Shown here: positions 55,700-64,000 of the stretch, piece by piece
Layout: each line of letters opens with the position of its first letter
Position numbering within the stretch: the first letter of the stretch is position 1
Assembly (NCBI GenBank): GCA_001792895.1
Contig: MARA01000012.1
Span: 868,001 to 932,000 of the forward strand
Direction of reading: 5' to 3'
Source of the DNA: Lentinus brumalis
Lineage: Eukaryota; Basidiomycota; Agaricomycetes; Polyporales; Polyporaceae
Length of the DNA: 64,000 bases
The notes under the pieces: model-generated
What the model saw: the letters and a program-made list of their open reading frames with translations, nothing else
Database searches by the model: none
What the model was told of the DNA's origin: nothing
Position numbers and translations under genes: made by a program

Positions 55700-56748
55700 T
55701 CAAATCACGGAGGATATGACCATCAACTCCGGTGGCGTGTACTCCGACCTCAGGCCTTCCAGCGCAGGTATACGTGGAACCTGAACGCGTCCCTTGAGGT
55801 AGTCGTCCCAATCATCGAAGAGCGGCTCCCATGTCCACTGTCCACTCGTATGGACGTAGCGGCCAGGGTATGCCACCCTGGAGTCTGCAGGGCGATGGAA
55901 CGCGAACGAAGTGCCGATACTCTGCTTGCAAAGCAAGAGTAGATCTTCGAGCATGGGTTTCAGATCGGCAGTACTGGATCGGAGGAATTGAAGAAGAGGG
56001 GATTCCTCAGGGGTGAACAGGGGGAAAGCTTGAATAGTTACGGCGTTACTGCACTCCGCGCTGAAGGCGACCAGGAGGACTCCAATCGGCGGGTTGTTGG
56101 ATGACCGAATGATGCGTTTGAAGTGCTCGAGCGAGTCCTTGCGATTATCGAGGACGTACTTCGTCTTCCGTGCCGTGTCCCAGCCTGCACTTTCAACCGC
56201 CAAGTGCTGGACGTCTTCGAAACGCAGATCATCGAAGGAAAAAGTCCGCGCCGGGTTCCGCTCTCGGCGACCTCGGGTACTGTTGCATTTCAGGCGACAG
56301 TGTAACAACTGCGTGGGAGGATGTTCACAATACGCGGGGCCGTACTCAAGGTACGCGACTACTTTGGCAGCAGTACCGAATGCCCAGGTGTGAGCCTGCA
56401 CGAAGTCGAAGACGTCCTTGTTGACCGCATCGAACGAGTTGTACCCAAAGATCCGGGGATCCTTGATCAAGGGATCATGCAGCGGCCCGGGCAGGGGCTT
56501 GGCCACTTGACAAGACAATCTATCGGTGGTCAAGAAGACAGTGAGCTCAACACCGTGCATGCACATAAGAAGGCTTACTTATGGGTAGGCCAATGTTCCC
56601 TCTGACACTGCTTGCTGCAGTACGATGCCCAATCAAATTGGAGACATCCCGTGCAACGCCTCAACTTCTGACCATCTTGCGGGGGTCGATGGCAATTGGT
56701 ACAGTTACGAAGAGTCGTGGGGGTAGCAGTCAATGGGACGTAAGACAT
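55700..56748 (-). CDS. MYND zinc-finger protein (copy G)
   Basis: Exons 56748-56579 and 56519-55700 give 329 residues, intact. The finger reads CTNCHRPPQDGQKLRRCTGC, then LQFDWASYCSKQCQREHWPT and HKLSC, the last Cys from exon 2 (intron 59 nt, phase 2). Eight residues separate the fourth and fifth Cys, the longest spacing in the set. The C-terminal region carries AHTWAFGTAAKVVAYLEYG, an NPARTFSFDDL block shared with copy E, and the signature GRYVHTSGQWTWEPLFDDW. It belongs to the D/D'/E subgroup. A proline-rich linker (KPLPGPLHDP) follows the finger. Confidence 0.9.
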
Positions 56749-58001
56749 GATCTAAAAAAATCAATGCACGTTCTCAGAAAACACGACACACATGCATTGG
56801 CACGGTATCACGCAGATCGACAAGACTGATCTCTACACGGTGCACAAGGCAAAAGACGCCACTCACGCTTCGATTTTGAGCGTTGGTTACTTCACTCCAA
56901 TCACCTGATCAGCATGAGGGGTAGCATGAAGTCCTTAATAAGCATAATAACGCATAAAATCTGACGTCCATACCTATCAGATCAGAAGGATTGACAATCA
57001 AACACCAGGAGGAAACGACTCGGATCGAGGAGTGAGCGGTGAGCTCCGCGACTATGCGAAGAGCACCAGCTACTGAACTACCGATAGAAGGCGCAAGAGC
57101 CAGTTGACCACGAGAACAGAGTGGCGGTGTGCAGGTGGCAGGAGTTGGTCGTGATATGTACGTGTAAAGAGAGACGAACGCAAGACTCGGACGAACGCGT
57201 TTTCGCTTCCTGGGCGTCTCGACTGCCTGATCAAGAGTATTACGTCATTCTGTAGCCTTCGCTGATTCAAATCGCTCCGGCCGGTGCGTCTCTGTGCGGT
57301 CGGAATAGCCTCCGGCATTGCCTGTGATCGTCCTATGTGTCCTGTCCGACAGGAAGAAGTGGAGGTCAGTACACGTCGAGGGTTGGAACTGGAATGCCAA
57401 CACGAAGAACATGATGACCCAGCACCCCGACTACTTACTTTGAATCCACCATGCGTCCTCTCATGCCCTGGAGCACCTTCATGAATTTGTAGCCTCTGGC
57501 GAGCTCGATTGTGAGTATCTGTGGGCTGCTTGGGCTCTCTGACATGTGCACCAAATGACGACCACCTAGCTTTACACGGAGACGTCGATAAGACGCGGTC
57601 ATGTACGCAGTTCCCCGAAGGACCTCGCATCGAGATCATCCAGTAGAACCTCGCAGCCATTAGAGCGTGCTAGAGTTGCACGATGACGACGTCTTATCTC
57701 CTTGCGCATGTTGTTGGTGTCGTCGTCTCTATTGCACTGACGGTCTTGCGAACGTGTGCCTTCCTGGAAGTAGTGCTTCCCGTTGCTCTTAACCATGCAT
57801 GTTAGCTGTGACTTACGCGTGCCACATTCGACCACATCGTGCAGGCCCTGACTTCAGGCTCATGGATCCTAATATATGTACAGCTACGTCTCGTGCTCCC
57901 GTATCGTACAACAATTATGACACTGTTCCGTTTCGACCTAGAGTGGCGTCAGTGAACGGGTCTTGCAGGACTCCAGACTGACTCGTCCAGGACACTCACC
58001 G
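56749..58001. other. No gene recognised
   Basis: Open frames at 57070-57660 and 57599-57835 (minus) show no recognisable family. The region contains the promoter of copy G and the 3' end of copy H. Confidence 0.45.
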
Positions 58002-58977
58002 TTACAAAGGTCTGATCAAAGTGAGCAACCGACGGTTGCTCAGCCCAGAGTGTGTCGTGCTGTCAGTACTGGTGATGATAACGTTGATGTCGACGTTCAT
58101 CTTCTCCCACTTCCACTTCTGGCTCCTGGGCGACTTGACGAGCCGTCCGAACTCGGGCTCCCTCTGCGCACGGTCCTGGGAAGCGCGGAAGACGTAGCCC
58201 CCGCGGATGATCCCAGCACAGAGGTGCACGAGGTCGCGGAACGCCCGGACGGTGGTCTCGTTCGTCGGGGAGTCGGGGACATGACGGACGTCGTGGCGGA
58301 AGATCAGCCACTTGTGCAGCATGATAATGTCCGTGCCCTCAAGAATGATCGCGGCGGGCACGACCCCGAGGAAGTTGGACGCGATGGTGTCGGCGCAGTC
58401 CTGGCGGACCCCCTGCTCGATGACCGCGCAATCACTCATGGCTTCCTCCCAGCCGTTTTGGAGCGCGGCGAGGCTGTCGCGGTGCGCGATGCGGGTCTTC
58501 ATGACGCGGAAGGCCTGCGAGGGGTTGGCGTCCCTGGAGTACGGCTCCGCTGCGAGGTGCATGACGATTGCACAGGGTTGTCCGTGGATGACATCCCACC
58601 CGCCGTTCAGGTAGGCCGCGGCGTTCGCGATGGTCGTCAACGCGTAGTACTGGGTTTCCGCCCACTCTTGGAGCACCTTCTTCAACGCGAGCGGGGTAGC
58701 GTATCCGAGTTCGCTGACAGACGGGGGCCTCCAGCGGCATATCTCCCTAGGTGACAACCAGCACGAGTCAGCTCATTGTGTGCAGATACTGCTGCATGAT
58801 CACTCACTTGTGGGAGGGCCATGCGGCTCTCTGGCAGTCTTTGCTGCAGTACAGGACGGTCGAACATCCGGCGCAGCGCTTGTACTCCCGCTTGTCCAGG
58901 TCGTGTCTCGAGCACTGCTCGCAGTACGCGTGGACCGTAGGTGCTCCGGGAAACGCACTCACTACGGCTGGCGACAT
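58002..58977 (-). CDS. MYND zinc-finger protein (copy H)
   Basis: Exons 58977-58808 and 58746-58002 give 304 residues; an upstream in-frame ATG at 59094 would add 39. I prefer 58977 (MSPAVVSAFPGAPTVHAYC) because it matches the leader length of its relatives. Finger: CEQCSRHDLDKREYKRCAGC, STVLYCSKDCQRAAWPSHK and KEIC, split by a 61-nt phase-2 intron. The rest is of the F type: VLQEWAETQYYALTTIANAA, GVVPAAIILEGTDIIMLHKW, ATVRAFRDL-like block and SPRSQKWKWEKMN near the end. The last 25 residues may include a retained intron. Confidence 0.88.
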
Positions 58978-59501
58978 GGTGGGAGGAAAGGCTGATGGGC
59001 CGTCTGCGAGGCGGGCGAGACAGAGACTTAAGCGCATCTTCCAGCGCGCACTTCCATGTTCGGAACGATAACGGTACATCGATGAGCGTGACAATGGACC
59101 TTGTCCTCATATATGGTTCACATGCTCGGGAGGTTCCACAGCACTAGCATAGAAGACTTCATGGCAGGTACGTGTCGCGTTACGATGCCGGCTGATTGGC
59201 CAGCGCACGCCGCCCATTGCTTCTCGCTCGAGAGATGGGCCAGGGCTGGAAGCTGCATGTCACAGCACTCGCCGATCGGTGATATCGAACTTCGCCTCAG
59301 CTGACGGAGAGTACTAGTCCTGTCCTTTGTGTCAGAGAGTAACCCGCCACGAGCTTCCCAGCAGACCAACAGAAGGTGGAGGTGAACTTATCGTGTATTG
59401 ATCCTTGTGTTAATGATACAATGAGCTCGGCGAAAAACGAGCGTGTACAGCGGCCATCGAGCCGCGATCGAAGCGAAAGCAATCCGATATCTGTACGGAA
59501 C
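58978..59501. other. No gene recognised
   Basis: Upstream of copy H and downstream of the next minus-strand gene. Confidence 0.4.
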
Positions 59502-60976
59502 CTAGAATAACTCCTCACGCGGGCCATCCGAGCCTCCCATCCTCTCCGAGAAATGCGAGCTGAACCCAAACCGCCGGCTGTCGACCGAAGGCGCACGGGA
59601 GAGCTCGAACCAGTCGGACCCAGACTCGCCGTCCGAATCTCCGTCCGAGCCGAAGCTACCCGGGCTGGACCGGCCGTCCAGCTGTGACCACTCGTTGTGG
59701 AACTCGAGATCGGATGGCGGCGTCGGAGCCGGCGGAGACCACTGGGGCGCTATGAACGAGGCAGAGAAGTCGAGGGTAGGAAGCACAAGCGAGCGAGCAG
59801 GATCGACGTTGCCCGAATCCCAGCTGCCGTTCATGTCACTGAGCCCGGAAAGCCGCAAGTCGGTGCTGTTCTCGGACGCGCTCACGCTGAGCGACTCGAG
59901 AGCAGCGTCCATCTCGTCCGCCTCTGCGTGCTCCTGGTCGCGCCAGACTTCCTCGAGGACACACCATCCTGTGCCAGCCTCGCCGAGAACACCGCGTACC
60001 TTGTTCGCCGTCCACCCTTCGAACCGGACCTCGAGCACCGTGCATAGTCCGCTCGGGTCGCCGCGCGCCTCGCAGTGGACGGCAGGATCGTCGAAGACGT
60101 GCGCAGTGTCGAGGCGGGCGAACACGGTGGAGACGCGGAGAGCATGCGTGCCATGTGAGGCGTGCATGGAGGCTATGACGTTGAGCGGGAGCAGTGGATG
60201 CATCGAAGACGTCGCGGGTGGGTTGAGCGGCAGCGGAAGACGCGAAGTCGGGGTGGGTGCGAGAGGGATGAGGAGGTGAGTGGTAACCTCGAAGACAGCG
60301 GGCGTGGGGAAGTAGTGCTCGAGCTCCTCCTTGTGAGCCTCAGCGACGTTCGCGACGGGGCGGGGGCGACGTTCTGCGCCAGGGGGCGGAGGGGCGCCTT
60401 AGCCTTCTTCGCCTGCTTTGCGACACGCTTAGCCTTGTGCTTCTCCATGCGCAGACGCTCGCGCTCCTCGGCAATGCGCAACTCCCAATCGGCCTCGTGG
60501 AATGCACGGGCGTACACGGGGACGTTCTCAATGAGGTGCTGGAAGATGGGACGCCCGGTGGAGAAGTTGCGTGCGGTGCCTAGGCCGACCTGGGAGATGT
60601 GTCGCGGCACGCCCGGAGAGCGAGGAAGGAAGGGCACCGACGTGGGCTTGGAGAGCACATGTCGGGCGGAGAAGGAGAGTCGCTCCTGGATGGTCGGCAT
60701 GCGGGCGGCCGAGCCATGGAATGCGCGGGTTCCTGCATTTCCTGCAGTGACATGAACAGGTGCGCGCAGCGTACCCGGGGTGGTCAAATGCGCAACGAAG
60801 CGCGAGATGAGCGTGCGGGTGTGTCTAAAGACGGCTTGAGCTGTGCTTGTGTTGTGTCCGAGAGGTCGAGGTGCGAACGCGGGAATGTGTATCGAGCGTG
60901 AGGGTGTGCCTCCGCCAGGAGGAAAGTGGGCCGGCGCGCCCTTGAGGGCGCGCAAGCCGTGCGATGCGAGCTGCAT
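59502..60976 (-). CDS. Unknown protein with mitochondrial-type N terminus, apparent frameshift
   Basis: Starts MQLASHGLRALKGAPAHF at 60976. The first 130 residues are Arg/Ser-rich with almost no acid, as in mitochondrial presequences. A charged helix (ELRIAEERERLRMEKHKAKR) follows near 60460. Downstream, in another frame, VANVAEAHKEELEHYFPTPA and FEVTTHLLIPLAP lead into HGTHALRVSTVFARLD, WTANKVRGVLGEAGTGWCVL and an acidic Ser-rich tail ending FGFSSHFSERMGG. Both parts look like one conserved basidiomycete protein. The join near 60350-60375 needs either a one-base correction in a C run or a very short intron of about 41 nt (GTCGCC...CACAAG), which would restore the frame. Total about 480 residues; function unknown. 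Confidence 0.7.
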
Positions 60977-61473
60977 CGTCCGTCGCTGTCAGGGACGTTC
61001 GAGACGAGATGCAACAGAGATGGTGGTGGTAGAGGTCAAAGAGCAGGAACAGGAGCACTACAGGAGCGCAGGGGGTAATACTAATAAGCACTAAGCGCCT
61101 GCAGGGTACGCACGCTCTCGGCCGGCAATTACCGGGATCGTCCACAGCCACGTCGACTAACAGTACCAGGCCCTACAAGGCCACAATCGACAACTGTCGA
61201 GTCGCGTTAACCTCAGTCCACTTGGCTGTCTACCTCAGTGTGCTGATGAATTCCAACAACTTGATGTCCAACTAAGTGTCAAGTAGCGGGGACGTGGCAC
61301 GTCTCTCCTCGACCCTTTTACCGTCTGGTTTGATTGTCTGATCCCAACGGTACGCTTCAGATCATATTCGTCGCCTTGTGACCAGTTTCTCATCTCGAAG
61401 GCAACAGGGACTAGTCGTAGACACCGGTATATGCAGTCCCCACCCACACCGCACACGTTCACTTATTCGCACC
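60977..61473. other. No gene recognised
   Basis: Divergent promoter region; nothing further seen. Confidence 0.4.
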
Positions 61474-62245
61474 ATGCCCCGACCGCAAAGGCGTTGCTTC
61501 GTGACTGGGTATCATTTTCGTCTTGCTGCGACTTCTGTGAGAAAGGCCGCGGGGAGCTCATATGGTACGCAGGATGAAGATCAGTGTAGTATCGCGGTAC
61601 CCAGTGCTGCATGGACGAGTCACAAGTAAGTGCGGATACCTGCAATGTCGTCTCGGACAGCGCCGAGTATGCGCTGACATCTGCCTCACAGGTTCGTGTG
61701 CTGTTCGACAATGATCTTGATATCATTCGCAATTAAGGACAACATCATCACTGGTTATTCAGCACCGTAGCGCATAACAGATATTCCGAGGGCAACGCTT
61801 GGGCAACGCACGCCACGTCCTGAATACGAAGAAGGTGCTGGTATACGGCAAAAATGCCGTGCACCGCAACGAGGACTCAAAATTAGCGGCGCTGTTCAGA
61901 TACGAGGACGCGGCGCCCATGGACGAGGACGCCTGCGGCAACTTGGTCAGAGAAGGCTCGGAGCCATGGAAGGAGATGTGCCGTCTGGCAGACGAACATG
62001 TCAGAACCCGCCCTAAAGTCGAACGTTCCTCCTTCATTGGCGTTATTATCCTTTTTGTACGCAACGCAACTGATGGGCCCCGGTCGCCCGACCTCACGGA
62101 TAGCCCGTACCCACCTGGCCTGGACTTTGTGTGTAATCTGAGCAATCCCCTGTGGGCAAAGGACCGGTTGACGGCGCTATGGAATCGGCGGGACTTGGTG
62201 AGCGTTGATATCTTTCTCCAACACGAATGTCTGTCTGCATGGTAG
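61474..62245 (+). pseudogene. MYND zinc-finger gene (copy I), decayed
   Basis: The finger is recognisable only in pieces. One frame has CDFCEKGRGELIWYAG and then stops; another ends CSIAVPSAAWTSHK, where the Cys three residues after the first is replaced. A GTAAGT intron (61625-61691) follows at the family position, and exon 2 opens KFVCCS, keeping the last Cys, but soon reaches a stop. Farther on (61799-62245) an open stretch reads WKEMCRLADEHVRTRPKVER and SSFIGVIILFVRN, matching the F-type block FRATQSSTIAGVIPIVF. At least three ligands are lost and several frames are needed, so the copy is dead. It is an F/H-type relative. Confidence 0.7.
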
Positions 62246-62778
62246 CTCACAGGTATGATAGTTAGCAACCCGGTCGATGCCGGTGGCGAGGACAACCACC
62301 AACACTCGCATGGCATCACATTGCACGGTGAGATAGGTCCGGGAGACGTGGAACACGCGGGTGATGTGCAAGACGCGGAGGAGGGGGAGGACTCGGGTAC
62401 ACGCCGGTTGAGTTGATGTGCAGTCCTTCCTCAATTGACAGCCACGCTCACGGTGGACGACTATCACCTCTCTTCCGGGTGAGTCCTTATCGATACCATA
62501 TACCTCGTCTCTATAAGCTTACATCAATCTCTAGGTCAAACGCAACTTGCAAGCGTACTAGATGTACACTTTATGTCTCATACTCATATTGTGAGTCTGA
62601 CAACAATACGTATGGTGTACCGGACTCAATTTCCTCCCCATGGATGTCGTCGTACGCTCTACTCCATCGTGCACGCGACTAATAAAAGTAGCACGAGTCG
62701 CAGACTGCGGCTTTCCTCGGACCTCGCGCGCCTCCGCACCGCCACGACTGACGTCAACGTTGTCAGTGCATCTTTACC
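62246..62778. other. No gene recognised
   Basis: Upstream region of copy J. A His- and Asp-rich open stretch at 62250-62415 shows no family. Confidence 0.4.
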
Positions 62779-62826
62779 CTCCTCCTCCTCCTCCTCCTCC
62801 TCCTCCTCCTCCTCCTCCTCCTCCTC
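62779..62826 (+). repeat. (TCC)16 microsatellite in the copy J promoter
   Basis: Sixteen uninterrupted TCC/CTC units in a longer pyrimidine tract, ending about 87 bp before ATG 62913. Pyrimidine tracts near the start are common core-promoter features of fungi, so length variation here could alter expression. Confidence 0.85.
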
Positions 62827-62912
62827 AGGCTCCTCCTCTTCTCTGTGCAACTACTCATCACTATTTCCGATTCGCTCGAGCTCTTCGACGCACAATCTGG
62901 GTAGACTGAGTG

Positions 62913-63928
62913 ATGAACACCCAACCGAACTCGCTTTTGTTCTGTCACCACTGCGGAAGACTGCCAACGGAGGACGTGAGGCTGAAGAGATGCGTCCGCT
63001 GTAGCGTCACGTTGTACTGCGGACGAGAGTGTCAGAAAGCAGACTGGCCAACTCATAAGTGAGCGAGTTTTCTGTTCATGCCGAGGTTCATGCAGTTCAT
63101 CAACTTGTGTCACCCCCTGTCTGGATGCACAGGCAGGAATGCTGCGTCGAAGCTCATGACAGCGGAGAAATGCACCACACAGTCGTAGATCGGCTGACTG
63201 AGCTGGGATACACGGTGGCCTCTTCCTTCACCAGATTGGTGCAAGATTGGGCGGACACGCATGCATGGTCACTCGCCGCTATGGCCAAGGCTTCCATCAT
63301 AGCGCAGAGGGACCAGGAGAGCATGCTGACTCCACCTGCGATTTTCGTCTTTGAGATGGAGACCCGCAAGGAATCCCTCTCCAACCCGGCGCTGGCGTTC
63401 TTCGTCGATCACGTCGGCATCATGCCCCTCAACACGTACTTGCATGACTTCGGTCTCGACACAGCTGCATATTCAAACTGGCACCGAGCACAACCTCTCA
63501 GAGAGAAGCAGCTGAAGCGATACAAGAATGACCCGGACTTCATCGGGGTCTACCCTGCCACTTTCCTCGTCGACCGCATCATCACAATCATCACCTTCTA
63601 CCCCCTCTTTCGATACTCGCCGGCTGAGCTACGCTTCATGGACGGACCAGGGGCTGTCATCAAGAACTTCGGAGATCTGTACGCTCTCGGCGGGCGTATG
63701 ATTGCCTTGGGTTTGCCCTTGAGGGCGCTGGACACCTCGCGTCCGAACGCCGTCGTACCAGGTATGCTCGAAAAGAACACCAAGGGATTGTGGGTGTGGA
63801 AGCCGCTGTTCAAGGACTGGAGCACGTACACACCGGGAGCTCGCATTGATTTCGACCTAGCCGTGACACATGAGCTCGAGTCGGGACTACCTCCGCAGAC
63901 CCTGACAGCAATTATCCGAGTGGTATGA
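62913..63928 (+). CDS. MYND zinc-finger protein (copy J)
   Basis: Exons 62913-63058 and 63133-63928 give 313 residues, intact. The finger is almost at the N terminus: CHHCGRLPTEDVRLKRCVRC, SVTLYCGRECQKADWPTHK and KQEC, split by a 74-nt phase-2 intron. The C-terminal region has THAWSLAAMAKASIIAQRD, NPALAFFVDHVGIMPLNT, DPDFIGVYPATFLVDRIITI and the signature GMLEKNTKGLWVWKPLFKDW, so it belongs to the same C-terminal family as A-E and G. The start is the first ATG after the CTC tract and matches the short leader of other copies. Nothing indicates an enzyme. Confidence 0.9.
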
Positions 63929-64000
63929 TACATATGATAGGTCTGTCGCCCGTGGTGTAAGACGAGTACTCACACGCTAATGACAGAAAATGGCATGTTG

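Noticed and set aside
57070..57660. 196-codon minus frame
   Set aside because: No recognisable domain and stop-rich neighbours; insufficient to call a gene.

Overview
The window is nuclear DNA of a basidiomycete fungus, most likely an Agaricomycete of the polypore or white-rot type. Genes have many short GT-AG introns of about 50-90 nt on both strands and there are no operons. The recognisable proteins fit this group: a cerato-platanin, an alpha-type protein kinase, a DUF6533 seven-helix membrane protein, a GMC oxidoreductase relic, an HNH nuclease of fungal type, and many MYND zinc-finger proteins. This assignment comes from protein families only; I could not run a search.

Layout. 0-3 kb: decayed GMC oxidoreductase. 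3.3-4.9 kb: integrase-core (DDE) gene with an apparent frameshift. 5.8-8.3 kb: alpha-kinase. 10.1-13.7 kb: broken MYND gene carrying a 2.5-kb inverted-repeat element inside its single intron. 14.1-16.6 kb: two small secreted proteins. 17.3-25.2 kb: a duplicated block (MYND gene, long 3' flank, opposite-strand ORF) with an HNH nuclease gene and a MYND 3' fragment between the copies. 25.6-32.7 kb: two paralogous alpha/beta hydrolases (one frameshifted) around one intact and one broken MYND gene. 33.6-35.7 kb: glutathione reductase. 38.1-40.4 kb: Ser-rich protein of unknown function. 40.4-49.7 kb: about 9.3 kb without a supportable gene. 49.7-63.9 kb: five intact MYND genes and one decayed MYND gene, with a DUF6533 gene and a mitochondrial-looking unknown protein.

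The outstanding feature is the MYND family. There are twelve loci in 64 kb: seven intact two-exon genes, one more intact gene with a divergent C terminus, and four broken copies. Every copy with both exons has one phase-2 intron at the same place, between the His and the last Cys of the zinc finger, so the eighth zinc ligand is always encoded by exon 2. Most share an undescribed C-terminal region ending in a W-x-W-x-x-LF-x-(D/N)-W signature. Three copies share a short GC-rich palindrome upstream, and a fourth has an interrupted version. Duplicates, fragments, a shared nonsense codon and an intron insertion together show rapid gene birth and death. Function is unknown. MYND fingers of other eukaryotes bind proline-rich peptides, and the interspersed hydrolases carry an N-terminal polyproline stretch, but a link is conjecture.

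Several otherwise good genes show single-base frameshifts in G or C runs (about 39.1 kb and 60.4 kb). These may be assembly errors and should be checked against reads before calling them pseudogenes.
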